Source: Nocardioides oleivorans
Lineage (GTDB): Bacteria > Actinomycetota > Actinomycetes > Propionibacteriales > Nocardioidaceae
Reading direction: 5' to 3'
Assembly (NCBI RefSeq): GCF_004137255.1
Contig: NZ_SDWT01000002.1
Span: 186,001-250,000 of the forward strand
DNA length: 64,000 nt
Shown: positions 39,581-51,560 of the stretch, one piece after another
Position numbering within the stretch: position 1 is the first letter of the stretch
Layout of the letters: each line of letters opens with the position of its first letter
Made by a program: the position numbers and the translations under genes
Notes under the pieces: generated by a model
The model's database searches: none
Seen by the model: only the letters and a program-made list of their open reading frames with translations
Told to the model about the DNA's origin: nothing

Positions 39581-40401
39581 GCGCCCAGCTCGCGCACGGC
39601 GTCGTTGCCCCGCCGGGCGGCATCGCGCAGCGCGGTGACGTCCGGTCCGGCGCGCAGCACGTCGCGCGAGGAGCTCGGGAGCGCCCAGCGCGCGGCGCCG
39701 CCGAAGATGCGGAGCATGTCGGCGGTGGTGCCGCCCTGGGCGCCGTAGCCGGGGACGAGCAGCGGTCCGTTGATGTCGAGGTCCTCGGCGGTCTCGCCGA
39801 TCGTGGCGCCGACCACCGCGCCGAAGGAGCCGACCGGCTCGGCGTCGGCGTTCTCGGTGCGCAGGTGGTCGAGGATCGTGCCGGCCACCCTCCGTCCGCC
39901 CACCTGCGCGTGCTGGACCTCCGGGCCCTCCTTGTTGGAGGTGAGTGCCAGGACGAACAGCCCGGCCCCGTGGCGGCGGCAGGCCTCGACCATCGGGTCG
40001 AGCGAGCCGAACCCGAGGTAGGGGCTGGCCGTGAGCGCGTCGGAGGCGAGCGGCGAGGTGGGGTCGAGGTAGGCGTCCGCGTAGGCCTGGCTCGTCGAGC
40101 CGATGTCGCCGCGCTTGGCGTCCATGAGGACGAGTGCGCCGGCGGCGCGCGACTCGGCGACCACCCGCTCGAGGACGGCGATGCCGCGGCTGCCGAACCG
40201 CTCGTAGAACGCGCTCTGCGGCTTCACCACGCCCACGACGGGCGCGACCGCCTCGACCACCGTCAGCGCGAAGCGCTCGAGCGAGGCGACGTCGTCGGCG
40301 AGGCCCCACTCCTCGAGGAGGGCGACGTGGGGGTCGATGCCGACGCAGAACCGGCCGCGCTCCTCGATGGCCTGGGCGAGGCGGGTGCCGAAGGGGGTCA
40401 T
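39577..40401 (-). CDS. pyrF: Orotidine-5'-phosphate decarboxylase, type 2
   Basis: 274 residues. Type 2 family: FCVGIDPHVALLEEWGL, VVKPQSAFYERFG, and the catalytic MDAKRGDIGST. Converts OMP to UMP, the last step of de novo UMP synthesis. Starts by overlapping the upstream DHOD-like gene by 4 bases. Confidence 0.96.
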   Translation of the reverse strand: MTPFGTRLAQAIEERGRFCVGIDPHVALLEEWGLADDVASLERFALTVVEAVAPVVGVVKPQSAFYERFGSRGIAVLERVVAESRAAGALVLMDAKRGDIGSTSQAYADAYLDPTSPLASDALTASPYLGFGSLDPMVEACRRHGAGLFVLALTSNKEGPEVQHAQVGGRRVAGTILDHLRTENADAEPVGSFGAVVGATIGETAEDLDINGPLLVPGYGAQGGTTADMLRIFGGAARWALPSSSRDVLRAGPDVTALRDAARRGNDAVRELGA

Positions 40402-41237
40402 GCGGTCTCCTCTGGTGGATGGGCGGCGAGGGAGGCCCGGAGCCGGGCGACGGTCGTGGGGTCGTGGAGCAGGGCGGTGCCGACCTGGACGGCCGTGGCG
40501 CCGGCCTCGAGGTAGGCGCGGGCGGAGGCGACGTCACGCACGCCGCCGCAACCGATGGTGGGCACGGCCGGGAGGGCGTCGCGCACGGTCGCGACGCACC
40601 GCAGCGCGATCGGTGCGACGGCCGGTCCGCTCAGGCCGCCGGGACGACCGTCGGCGAACGCGGCCGGCACCGCGTTGCCGACCACGATCGCGGTGGCGCC
40701 TGCCTCGTGGCAGGTGCGGGCGCCCTCGACGATCCGCGAGACGTCGGGCCGCAGCTTCGCCAGGACGGGCCGGTCGGCGGGGAACTCGCGTCGGACGGCG
40801 GCGACCACGCTGGCGGCGTGGTAGGGCTCGCGCACCTCGAGGACACCGGCGCCGGCCTCGTCGGGGGCCCCGACGTTGACCTCGATGCCGGCCACGCCGG
40901 GCGCGGTGCTGAGCCGGCCCGCGAGCTCGGCGTACTCCCCCATCGTCGCCCCGGCGATCGACACGTGCACGCGCACACCGGCCCGCACGAGCCACGGGAG
41001 CTCGGTGGCGAGGAAGTGCCCGAGGCCGGGGTTGGGCAGGCCGACGGCGTTGACGAGGCCGCCGGGCACCTCGGCGAGCCGCGGCCCCGGACCGCCCGGC
41101 CGTGGATCGAGGGTGATCGAGCGCGTGACGAGGTCGAGTCCGACGAGCCCGGCAGGACCGGCGTACGGCTCCAGCTCGCGGCCGGTGCCGCCGCAGCCGG
41201 CGGCGACCATCACCGGTCCGGGCAGTGCCGCGCTCAC
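40398..41237 (-). CDS. Dihydroorotate dehydrogenase 1B-like protein lacking the catalytic cysteine
   Basis: 279 residues matching class 1B DHOD throughout: VAAGCGGTGRELEPY, NAVGLPNPG, KLRPDVSRIV, GGLSGPAVAPIALR, TIGCGGVRD and a GTALLHDP ending. At the catalytic position class 1 enzymes have N-x-S-C-P-N; here residues 121-126 read N-V-G-A-P-D, so the base Cys is Ala124 and the Asn is Asp126. Orotate formation by this protein is therefore doubtful. A PyrK-like partner lies immediately upstream and a full quinone-type pyrD lies next to that. It may have a changed substrate or a regulatory role. Confidence 0.82.
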   Translation of the reverse strand: MSAALPGPVMVAAGCGGTGRELEPYAGPAGLVGLDLVTRSITLDPRPGGPGPRLAEVPGGLVNAVGLPNPGLGHFLATELPWLVRAGVRVHVSIAGATMGEYAELAGRLSTAPGVAGIEVNVGAPDEAGAGVLEVREPYHAASVVAAVRREFPADRPVLAKLRPDVSRIVEGARTCHEAGATAIVVGNAVPAAFADGRPGGLSGPAVAPIALRCVATVRDALPAVPTIGCGGVRDVASARAYLEAGATAVQVGTALLHDPTTVARLRASLAAHPPEETA

Positions 41238-42037
41238 AGCGCGTCCCAGCGGACGCGGTCACCGCGGACGACCGGTCCCTCGGTGCACGCGCGGACGACG
41301 CGGTCGACGCCGTCCTCGCCGACCACGGGCAGCGGGCACCCGTGGCACAGGCCGGTCCCGCAGGGAGTGGGCGACTCGATCGCGACCTGGCTCCAGGCAC
41401 CGGCGGCCTCGGCCGCCGAGGCGACGGCGTGGAGCACGTCGTGGGGTCCGGCGGCGTAGACGACGTCGGCCTCGCTGCGCGCGACCAGGTCGGCGGCGTG
41501 GTCGGCCACCGTGCCCCGCAGCCCGACCGATCCGTCGGCCGTCAGGACCGTCACCGACCGGGCCGAGCGTCGAGCCTCGAGCGCCGAGAGCAGGTGCGCC
41601 TCGTCGGGCGCGGAGACGACGAGCGAGACCGAGCAGCCCCGCTCGCGCAGGCGCTCGGCGAGCGGGAAGAGCGGTGCCGCCGCGTAGCCCTCGCCCACGA
41701 GCAGGCACGACACTGCGTCCTTGGGCAGCGCGAACGGTCGGCCGAGGGGTCCGGTGATCGCGACCTTCGCGCCCACCGGGAGCGTGGCAAGCCGGGCCGT
41801 GCCGCTCCCCCTCGTCTCGAGGACGACGTCGAGCGTGGGCCCGAGCGCGCTGAGGGCGCGCACGCGGTGCACCCAGAACGCGCGGCGCGTGACGTGGCCG
41901 TCGACAGTGAGCGCGACGAAGCTGCCCGCGCGGAACCGCTCGGGGATGCCCGGCGCGGTCAGCGTGAGGTGCCGGTAGCCGCCGATCCGCTTGGTGGCGA
42001 CCACCTCCCCCTCGACGTGCACCGGGCCGTCAGGCAT
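41234..42037 (-). CDS. pyrK: DHOD electron-transfer subunit, PyrK-like
   Basis: 267 residues. FAD-binding domain of the ferredoxin-reductase type ([26 protein letters not shown]), an NAD-binding middle, and a C-terminal 2Fe-2S site with C-G-T-G-x-C-x-G-C plus a downstream Cys ([11 protein letters not shown]). The ATG at 42037 overlaps pyrD by 8 bases. Normally couples class 1B DHOD to NAD; here the 1B partner is degenerate, so the pair's chemistry is uncertain. Confidence 0.88.
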   Translation of the reverse strand: MPDGPVHVEGEVVATKRIGGYRHLTLTAPGIPERFRAGSFVALTVDGHVTRRAFWVHRVRALSALGPTLDVVLETRGSGTARLATLPVGAKVAITGPLGRPFALPKDAVSCLLVGEGYAAAPLFPLAERLRERGCSVSLVVSAPDEAHLLSALEARRSARSVTVLTADGSVGLRGTVADHAADLVARSEADVVYAAGPHDVLHAVASAAEAAGAWSQVAIESPTPCGTGLCHGCPLPVVGEDGVDRVVRACTEGPVVRGDRVRWDAL

Positions 42038-43085
42038 CCGTGGCGGGCCCCTTCGCGGACCGGGTGCCGAGGCCCGTGACGATCCGCCGCGGCCACAGCG
42101 GACCCTCGTAGACGAAGGCGGTGTAGCCCTGCAGGAGGTCGGCACCGGCCGCGAGCCGACGGCGCGCGTCGTCGACGGTGGTGATGCCGCCGACACCGAC
42201 GAGCGTGAGGTCGGGGCCGACCCGTTCGCGCAGCAGGCGTACGACGTCCTCCGACCGCCGGGTGAGCGGGCGGCCGCTCAGCCCGCCCGCACCGATCGCC
42301 CCGACCTCGTCAGCCGGGCTGGCGAGCCCGTCGCGGCTGATCGTGGTGTTGGTGGCGATGATCCCGTCGAGGCCGCTCGCCAGCGCGAGGTCGGCCACCG
42401 CGAGCACGTCGTCGTCGCCGAGGTCGGGGGCGATCTTGACCAGCAGCGGCACCCGGTGGTCGGGGCGCACCTCGTCGGCGCGTCGGCGTACGGCCGCGAG
42501 GATCGGCTCGAGCTTCTCGACGGCCTGGAGGTTGCGCAGGCCCGGCGTGTTGGGCGAGGAGACGTTGACGACGAGGTAGTCGGCGTGGGGCGCCAGCAGG
42601 CCGGCCGACTTCTCGTAGTCGCGGGCCGCCTCGTCCTCCGGCACGACCTTCGACTTGCCGATGTTGACTCCGAGGATCGTCGACCTGCCGGTCGCCCGCC
42701 ACGCGGCGAGCCTGCGCGCCACGACCTCCGAGCCGTCGTTGTTGAAGCCCATCCGGTTGACGATCGCGCGGTCGGCCTTGAGCCGGAACAGCCGCGGCTG
42801 CGGGTTGCCGGGCTGGGCCTCCCCCGTCACCGTGCCGACCTCGACGTGGCCGAAGCCGAGCGCGGCGAGGCCGTCGATGCCGACGGCGTTCTTGTCGAAG
42901 CCCGCCGCGAGACCGAGCGGGTGCGGGAAGGTCAGCCCGAGCGCGTGGACCGGCGAGGACGGCACCCGGACGGCCCGGCCGGTGAGCGGGGCCGCCACCC
43001 GGATCGCCCGGAACGCAGCGTGGTGGATGCGCTCCGGGTCGAGCCGGGTCAGCGCCTGCTCGAAGAGGAGGTCGTAGGCGCGCAC
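42030..43085 (-). CDS. pyrD: Quinone-dependent dihydroorotate dehydrogenase (class 2)
   Basis: 351 residues starting [25 protein letters not shown], with the N-terminal membrane-docking helix of class 2. FMN/orotate sites: [37 protein letters not shown] with the catalytic Ser (class 2 uses Ser), and GVGGI near the end. Oxidises dihydroorotate to orotate using quinone. The GTG at 43085 is two bases after the carB stop. It probably carries the DHOD step for this organism. Confidence 0.95.
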   Translation of the reverse strand: MRAYDLLFEQALTRLDPERIHHAAFRAIRVAAPLTGRAVRVPSSPVHALGLTFPHPLGLAAGFDKNAVGIDGLAALGFGHVEVGTVTGEAQPGNPQPRLFRLKADRAIVNRMGFNNDGSEVVARRLAAWRATGRSTILGVNIGKSKVVPEDEAARDYEKSAGLLAPHADYLVVNVSSPNTPGLRNLQAVEKLEPILAAVRRRADEVRPDHRVPLLVKIAPDLGDDDVLAVADLALASGLDGIIATNTTISRDGLASPADEVGAIGAGGLSGRPLTRRSEDVVRLLRERVGPDLTLVGVGGITTVDDARRRLAAGADLLQGYTAFVYEGPLWPRRIVTGLGTRSAKGPATDA

Positions 43086-43087
43086 CG

Positions 43088-46414
<3,327 letters not shown>

Positions 46415-46415
46415 G

Positions 46416-47564
46416 TCAGGCGTCCTTCCTGTCGCGCATGAGATCGCTGAACCGGTCGAAGAGGTACGCCGCGTCGTGCGGACCGGCGGCCGCCTCCGGG
46501 TGGTACTGCACGGAGAACGACGTGAGCGCGCCGTCGGCGTCGCGGAGCTCGAGGCCCTCGACGACGTCGTCGTTGAGGCAGACGTGGCTGACTGCGACCT
46601 CACCGAACTCGGTGGTCGTGGTGCCCTCGAGGGGCGCGTCGACCGCGAAGCCGTGGTTGTGCGCGGTGACCTCGACCTTGCCGGTCGTGCGGTCCATGAC
46701 GGGCTGGTTGATGCCGCGGTGGCCGTACTTCAGCTTGTAGGTGCCGAAGCCGAGCGCGCGGCCGAAGAGCTGGTTGCCGAAGCAGATCCCGAAGTAGGGG
46801 ATGCCGGCGCGCAGGGCGCCCTGGAGCAGCTCGACCTGGCGGGTGGTCGCGGCCGGGTCGCCGGGACCGTTGGAGAAGAACAGCCCGTCCGGGGAGACCG
46901 CCTGCACGTCCTCGATCGACGCGGTGGCCGGGAGCACGTGCACCTCGATGCCGCGCTCGCTCATCATCCGGGGGGTGTTGGCCTTGATGCCGAGGTCGAC
47001 CGCCGCGACGGTGAACCGCTTGTGGCCCTGCGCGGCGACGACGTAGGCCTCCTGCGTGCTGACCGCCTCGCTGAGGTTCGCGCCGGCCATCTCGCCGGAC
47101 TGCAGCACGCGGGCGAGCAGCTTCTGGGGGTCGGTCTCGGTGCTGGAGATCCCGACGCGCATCGCGCCGCGCTCGCGCAGGTGGCGGGTGAGCGCGCGGG
47201 TGTCGACGCCGCTGATCCCGACCACATCCTGGTCGCGCAGGTCGTCGGCGAGGCTGCGCACGCTGCGCCAGCTGCTGGGCACGCGGGCCGGGTCGCGGAC
47301 GACGTAGCCGGAGACCCAGATGCGCGAGGACTCGGGGTCCTCGTCGTTCATGCCGGTGTTGCCGACGTGCGGGGCCGTCATCACGACGACCTGGCGGTGG
47401 TAGCTGGGGTCGGTCAGCGTCTCCTGGTAGCCGGACATGCCGGTCGAGAAGACTGCTTCGCCGAAGGTCTCCCCCTCGGCACCGAACGACTCACCGCGAA
47501 AGGTGCGCCCGTCCTCGAGGACCAGCAGCGCCGGTCGGACCTGGGCTGGGGCAGGCAGAGCCAT
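46416..47564 (-). CDS. carA: Carbamoyl-phosphate synthase, small subunit
   Basis: 382 residues. The ATG at 47564 is preceded by AAGGAGGT, part of the PyrR-like leader; an upstream in-frame ATG is less likely. The glutamine amidotransferase triad: [18 protein letters not shown] (active Cys) and [12 protein letters not shown] (His, Glu). Supplies ammonia to CarB. First gene of the carA-carB-pyrD-pyrK-DHOD-pyrF-lipoprotein run. Confidence 0.96.
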   Translation of the reverse strand: MALPAPAQVRPALLVLEDGRTFRGESFGAEGETFGEAVFSTGMSGYQETLTDPSYHRQVVVMTAPHVGNTGMNDEDPESSRIWVSGYVVRDPARVPSSWRSVRSLADDLRDQDVVGISGVDTRALTRHLRERGAMRVGISSTETDPQKLLARVLQSGEMAGANLSEAVSTQEAYVVAAQGHKRFTVAAVDLGIKANTPRMMSERGIEVHVLPATASIEDVQAVSPDGLFFSNGPGDPAATTRQVELLQGALRAGIPYFGICFGNQLFGRALGFGTYKLKYGHRGINQPVMDRTTGKVEVTAHNHGFAVDAPLEGTTTTEFGEVAVSHVCLNDDVVEGLELRDADGALTSFSVQYHPEAAAGPHDAAYLFDRFSDLMRDRKDA

Positions 47565-47569
47565 GCCGT

Positions 47570-47610
47570 ACCTCCTTCTCCGCCTCACGGGACGGATCGT
47601 TAAAGGATGT
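47570..47610 (-). promoter_or_regulatory. PyrR-type leader element upstream of carA
   Basis: 41-base element nearly identical (40/41) to the one before pyrR (56290-56330). On the RNA it has ACATCCTT at the 5' end, which can pair with AAGGAGGT (the carA ribosome binding site) with one mismatch, and between them a short stem enclosing UCCCGUGAGG, fitting the PyrR loop consensus UCCNGNGAGG. Binding should hide the ribosome binding site and repress carA when UMP is high. PyrR-dependent translational repression of this kind is established in mycobacteria; here it is inferred. Confidence 0.75.
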
Positions 47611-47624
47611 TCGAAGCGTGCCCG

Positions 47625-47630
47625 ACACTA
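47625..47630 (-). promoter_or_regulatory. -10 box of the carA operon
   Basis: TAGTGT 14 bases before the PyrR-type element begins, placing the transcript start just upstream of it, as required for the leader to be part of the RNA. No clear -35. Confidence 0.5.
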
Positions 47631-47680
47631 CCAGCGCGACCGGCTGCTGCCCGCACCGCGTCCACGCGTCGGCGAGCGCG

Positions 47681-49318
47681 TCACCACGGCGTCAGCTCGA
47701 GCTCCGGACCGTCCCACCGGCGCCGCAGCCACCGGTCGTGGGACGCGAGGACGACGCCTCCCGGTGCGGTCGCAAGCGCCTCCTCGAGCTCGCCGGCGAG
47801 GGCCAGCGAGACGTGGTTGGTCGGCTCGTCGAGGAGCAGGAGGTCGGGCGCCGCAGCGATCGCGACCGCCAGCCCGAGTCGCCGCCGCTGGCCGACCGAG
47901 AGGCTGCCGACCGGCGTGCGGTGGTCGCGCGGGTGCAGCAGCCCGAGGTCACGCAGCCGGGGCGGGTCGGCGAGGTGCGCCACCGCGGCGTCGTACGACG
48001 ACAGCGCGGAGCGCGACGGGTCGGTCACCTCCGGGTCCTGGGTCAGCTCGCGGACGGTGCGGGCGGACACCTCGATCGAGCCGCCGGTGGCGGTCAGCCG
48101 GCCGGACAGCACGCCGAGGACCGTCGACTTGCCGGACCCGTTGGGACCGGTCATGAGCAGGTGCTCCCCCGCCGCGAGGTCCAGGCGCTCGAGACGTGCG
48201 CGGCCCCGGACCTCCAGGTCGCGGACCTGCACGAGCCGCCCGGTCGCCGCGGAGGTGAGGTCACCGCGGAGCACGAGCGGAGCCGGCGGCTTGCGCACCT
48301 GCTCGCGCTCGGCGACCTCGAGGCGGCGCTGGGCGTCCTTCTTGCGCCGGGCGAGGGTCTGCTCCACGCGCGCGCCCTTGAAGGCGTAGATGAACTTGTC
48401 GCCGTCGGTCGGGCCCCGGTCGTGCGCGACCGCACCGGTGCCGATCCGGGTGGCGTCGCGCAAGCGGCCGAGCTCCTCCTGCTGGGCGAGGTAGGTCTCC
48501 TCCCAGCGGCGGCGGGCGTCGGCCCTGGCGGCCTCGTAGTCGCTCCAACCGCCGCCGAACCTGCGGCCGCCGTGCCCGTCGGTGCCGAGCTCGCCGGCGT
48601 CGAGGTCGACCAGGTCGGTGCACACGTCGTCGAGCAGCACCCGGTCGTGGCTGGCCAGCAGCACGACTCCCGGCAGCTCGCGCAGGAAGCCGGTCAGCAC
48701 GTCGATCGCGTCGTCGTCGAGGTGGTTGGTCGGCTCGTCGAGGAGCAGGCACGCCGGGCGGGTCGTCATGATCGTGGCGAGCGCGAGCCGCGTGCGCTGG
48801 CCACCGGACAGCGTGCCCACCCGGCGGGTCGGGTCGATCCCGTCGAGGCCGAGCCGGGCGGCGGCGACCTCCGCGCGCCGGTCCGCGTCCCACGCGTCGT
48901 GGCTGACGGCGAGCTCCAGCGCCCGGGCGTAGGCCGTGTCGCCCTCGGGGGTGCCGAGCTCAGCGGCGAGCCGCTCGACGTCGGCGACCGCGTCGCGCAG
49001 CGGGGCAAGCGTCCTGGCGAGCACGTCGGCGATGCTCGCGCGGTCCGGGAACGGCGCCTCCTGCCCGAGGAGCACGAGGTCGTCGGGGGCGGTGACGGTG
49101 CCGGAGACCCGGGCCCGGGACGGCAGGCGACCGGCGACGGCGCGCAGCAGCGTGGACTTGCCGACGCCGTTCTCGCCGACGAGTCCGATGCGGCGGCCGG
49201 GCTGGGCGACGAGGTCGACGCCCGTCAGGACCGTGCGGTCGGGGTAGGTGACGGACAGGCCGGTGAGGGTCAGCGGTGCGAGCGAGCCGGCGGTGGGTGC
49301 GGAGAAGGGTGTTGACAT
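47681..49318 (-). CDS. ABC-F family ATPase (ribosome protection type)
   Basis: 545 residues with two ABC ATPase domains and no membrane segment. Walker A GENGVGKST and GPNGSGKST, signatures LSGGQRTRLALA and LSVGQRRRLGLA, Walker B LLLDEPTNHLD and LLLDEPTNHVS. The inter-domain linker (FKGARVEQTLARRKKDAQRR) is the PtIM region that reaches the ribosomal P site and peptidyl-transfer centre. Members protect ribosomes from macrolides, lincosamides or similar. The ATG at 49318 is chosen after a structured leader with a short upstream ORF. Antibiotic specificity cannot be read from sequence. Confidence 0.9.
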   Translation of the reverse strand: MSTPFSAPTAGSLAPLTLTGLSVTYPDRTVLTGVDLVAQPGRRIGLVGENGVGKSTLLRAVAGRLPSRARVSGTVTAPDDLVLLGQEAPFPDRASIADVLARTLAPLRDAVADVERLAAELGTPEGDTAYARALELAVSHDAWDADRRAEVAAARLGLDGIDPTRRVGTLSGGQRTRLALATIMTTRPACLLLDEPTNHLDDDAIDVLTGFLRELPGVVLLASHDRVLLDDVCTDLVDLDAGELGTDGHGGRRFGGGWSDYEAARADARRRWEETYLAQQEELGRLRDATRIGTGAVAHDRGPTDGDKFIYAFKGARVEQTLARRKKDAQRRLEVAEREQVRKPPAPLVLRGDLTSAATGRLVQVRDLEVRGRARLERLDLAAGEHLLMTGPNGSGKSTVLGVLSGRLTATGGSIEVSARTVRELTQDPEVTDPSRSALSSYDAAVAHLADPPRLRDLGLLHPRDHRTPVGSLSVGQRRRLGLAVAIAAAPDLLLLDEPTNHVSLALAGELEEALATAPGGVVLASHDRWLRRRWDGPELELTPW

Positions 49319-49359
49319 GCGGACGTCCTCGGGAGTCGGGAGGGACTCGCCGGGCTGAG

Positions 49360-49387
49360 GGCGCACCTGGGAGATGGGCGGTGCGCC
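49360..49387. promoter_or_regulatory. Leader hairpin of the ABC-F gene
   Basis: A perfect 8-base inverted repeat (49360-49367 with 49380-49387, GGCGCACC/GGTGCGCC) in the leader, 42 bases before the start codon and after the short upstream ORF. It could form a stem that changes when ribosomes stall on the upstream ORF. Confidence 0.55.
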
Positions 49388-49406
49388 GCCGCGGACGCGA
49401 GTCGGG

Positions 49407-49424
49407 TCAGTCCTGGATCCACAT
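49407..49424 (-). CDS. Short upstream ORF (MWIQD) in the ABC-F leader
   Basis: ATG-TGG-ATC-CAG-GAC-TGA, five codons, 3 bases after the predicted transcription start. No ribosome binding site precedes it, so it would be read leaderless. Such short ORFs are typical of attenuators controlling ribosome-targeting antibiotic resistance genes. Peptide stalling is inferred. Confidence 0.5.
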   Translation of the reverse strand: MWIQD

Positions 49425-49434
49425 GGTGCGACCA

Positions 49435-49463
49435 AGCCTAGGCGCCGCCGGCCGCCCTGGCCA
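49435..49463 (-). promoter_or_regulatory. Promoter of the ABC-F gene
   Basis: -35 TTGGCC (complement of 49458-49463) and -10 TAGGCT (49435-49440) at 18-base spacing. A GATATC block just upstream of the -35 stands out in GC-rich DNA and recalls the AT-rich patch of WhiB7-controlled promoters; regulation by WhiB7 is only a guess. Confidence 0.55.
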
Positions 49464-49473
49464 ACCGATATCC

Positions 49474-49523
49474 AGGGACGATCTGGTGGGTCCGGCGCCC
49501 GGTTCACCCACCAGGTCGTCCCT
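49474..49523. terminator. 18-bp stem-loop between the LuxR gene and ABC-F promoter
   Basis: Arms 49474-49491 and 49506-49523 pair over 18 bases with one G-U wobble (in one strand), 14-base loop. It lies directly after the stop of the membrane LuxR gene (49547) and before the ABC-F promoter, so it probably ends the regulator transcript and insulates the ABC-F gene. No T-run follows. Confidence 0.6.
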
Positions 49524-49546
49524 AGGTACCCGGCTGCGGACGAAGG

Positions 49547-50791
49547 TCAGGCCTCGGCAGCGCGGTCGGAGTCCTGGTGCTGCCACCAGGTCGCGGCGGC
49601 CCGCACGCGCCGGTTCGACCCGCCGTGGTCGCCGAGGTCGAGCTTGTCGAAGATCGAGCGCAGGTGCTGCTCGACGGTCCGCTCGCTGAGGAAGAGCTCG
49701 CCGGCGATCGCCGCGTTGGTGGCACCTCCGGCCATGGCGGCCAGGACGTCGTTCTCGCGCGGGCTGAGGCCGGGCACGCCGGCGGTCACCGGACGGGGCG
49801 CCGGGGCGTGGGACCAGTGCTCGTAGCGGGCGAGCCCTGCAGCAGTGGCGGCCAGGACGCCGACCGTGACCACGGCGACCGCGACGATCCCGAGCGTGAG
49901 CTGGCGCTCGACCGTCGGGCCGGCGATCCCGACGCTGAGGAGCACGACGGCGGCCGCGGCCCACGTGAACGCGATGACCCGCACCGCGACACGATCCGGT
50001 GACGAGGCCGCCCACGCCACGAGAGCGGCGAGCATGCCGATCGCGACGGTGTAGGCGACGCTGCCGGCGGTCGGGTCGACGTCACCCGGGCTGCGCAGCA
50101 CGGCGAGCGCGTAGCAGCACACGACCAGGCACGGCGCGCACGACGTCACCGCCGCAGCCCGGGCCAGGCGACCGCGATCGACGACCGACGCCCGTCGGGC
50201 ACGCAGGGCGACAGCGACGGTCGCGGCGACGAGCGCCAGGTTCCAGGCGGCCAGCAGCACCTCGGCGACGTACGGCACCACGTGGGTCCAGGCCTCGGGT
50301 GCGGCGGTCTCGATGCCGGCGAACGGCACCACCGGACGCACGAGGAACGCGCCGGCCAGGGTCGCGACCGCGGTGCCGACGGCGAGGGTGCGCGCCCAGC
50401 GCTCGAGCCCGGCGAGGGACAGCCCGACCACGGCCAGGAGGGCGTTGACCGGCACCCACGCCACCGACCACAGGCCGGCCGCCAGGGGTGTGGGCGTCGC
50501 GCTCGCCCAGGCACCGAGGAGGACCAGCGCGGCGAGCGAGGAGGCCAGGGCGACCAGCCATCCGTGCACGGGTGCCGGGACCCGGCCCGCGAGCCAGGTG
50601 GCTCCGGTCGTCGCGAGGGCCAGCGCGAGCACCGAGACCGGGTGGGTGACGAACGTGCGCTCGCCACCGAGCCACAGGACGAGGTTCGCGCCCACTCCCC
50701 CTGCGGCCAGCAGCACGACCGACCAGCGCCACGACACGGCAGCAGTATGCCCACCGGCGGGCGCCGCGGTGGCGAGTCGACGCTCAACCAC
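49547..50791 (-). CDS. Membrane-anchored LuxR-family regulator
   Basis: 414 residues. About nine hydrophobic helices (residues 20-320), then a cytoplasmic LuxR/GerE helix-turn-helix (about 343-403): GLSPRENDVLAAMAGG...SERTVEQHLRSIFDKLDLGDHG. One-component sensor/regulator in which a membrane domain controls DNA binding; the ligand is unknown. The GTG start overlaps the upstream gene's stop by 8 bases, so the two are co-translated. Regulatory targets may be the flanking DUF3060 gene and the operon itself. Confidence 0.85.
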   Translation of the reverse strand: MVERRLATAAPAGGHTAAVSWRWSVVLLAAGGVGANLVLWLGGERTFVTHPVSVLALALATTGATWLAGRVPAPVHGWLVALASSLAALVLLGAWASATPTPLAAGLWSVAWVPVNALLAVVGLSLAGLERWARTLAVGTAVATLAGAFLVRPVVPFAGIETAAPEAWTHVVPYVAEVLLAAWNLALVAATVAVALRARRASVVDRGRLARAAAVTSCAPCLVVCCYALAVLRSPGDVDPTAGSVAYTVAIGMLAALVAWAASSPDRVAVRVIAFTWAAAAVVLLSVGIAGPTVERQLTLGIVAVAVVTVGVLAATAAGLARYEHWSHAPAPRPVTAGVPGLSPRENDVLAAMAGGATNAAIAGELFLSERTVEQHLRSIFDKLDLGDHGGSNRRVRAAATWWQHQDSDRAAEA

Positions 50792-51473
50792 GACGCGTCA
50801 CCGCCCGGAGACCGGCCCAGCCGAGGTAGACCCAGACCGCGCGCTGGACCAGGCTCAGCGCCGGCACCAGCGGGTGGTCGAAGGGCAGCGCGAACTGGGC
50901 GACGACGAGCGCGAGCACGAGTGCGGGCACCCACCACCGCAGCCCGCCCGAGACGGCGGCCCCGACGACCGCCACGAGCACTCCGAGCGCGACCAGCGCC
51001 ATCGACCCGAGGACGTAGGGCACGAAGGCGTCGAGGTGGTCGTCGTACGCCGCGAAGAGCGCCCGCCCCTGCGCCTGGTCGACCACCGTGGGGTCGGCCG
51101 CCCACGCGAACGGCAGCGCCTCGGCGGTGATGACCAGCGCGAAGACGAGACCGCCGAGCAGGTGCAGCACGCAGCCGACCAGCGCCAGGACGACTCCGCG
51201 ACCCGCGCCGAGGACGGCGAGGAAGACGGTCGCGGCGACGGTGCCGACGGCGTACGCCGGTCCGCCGAGGAGGACGTTCATCGGCCAGTACGCCGTCCGG
51301 ATCGGCGCGATGTCGTCGAAGCGGATCTCGCCGTCGAAGGGCGGCTCCCACAGGGTGAAGGCCACCACGGCGACCTGCGAGAGCACGAGCAGCGCGAAGG
51401 TCACCCGGGCCGCCGGCACCAGGCTGCGGTCGGGTGCCCGGACGGGGCGTGGTGGGGCAGCGGTCGTCGTCAT
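50784..51473 (-). CDS. Six-helix membrane protein, function unknown
   Basis: 229 residues with about six transmembrane segments and little cytoplasmic sequence; a charged loop WAADPTVVDQAQGRALFAAYDDHLDA separates helix 4 from helix 5. It faintly resembles DUF4386-type proteins. Its stop overlaps the LuxR regulator start by 8 bases, so it may act as a partner sensor. The ATG at 51473 fits the first hydrophobic segment. Confidence 0.6.
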   Translation of the reverse strand: MTTTAAPPRPVRAPDRSLVPAARVTFALLVLSQVAVVAFTLWEPPFDGEIRFDDIAPIRTAYWPMNVLLGGPAYAVGTVAATVFLAVLGAGRGVVLALVGCVLHLLGGLVFALVITAEALPFAWAADPTVVDQAQGRALFAAYDDHLDAFVPYVLGSMALVALGVLVAVVGAAVSGGLRWWVPALVLALVVAQFALPFDHPLVPALSLVQRAVWVYLGWAGLRAVTRRG

Positions 51474-51524
51474 GGCGACCACGCTGGCCGAAGCCCCGCT
51501 TCCGGGGGATCCGTGCCACCACGC

Positions 51525-51536
51525 AACCTGCAGGTT
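51525..51536. promoter_or_regulatory. Perfect 12-bp palindrome between divergent genes
   Basis: AACCTGCAGGTT sits midway between the membrane-protein/LuxR operon (start 51473) and the DUF3060 gene (start 51561). Its ACCTG/CAGGT ends match lux-box half-sites without the central spacer. Candidate binding site of the adjacent LuxR regulator. Confidence 0.45.
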
Positions 51537-51560
51537 TCCGCCGAGGACGCGCAGGGCAGC

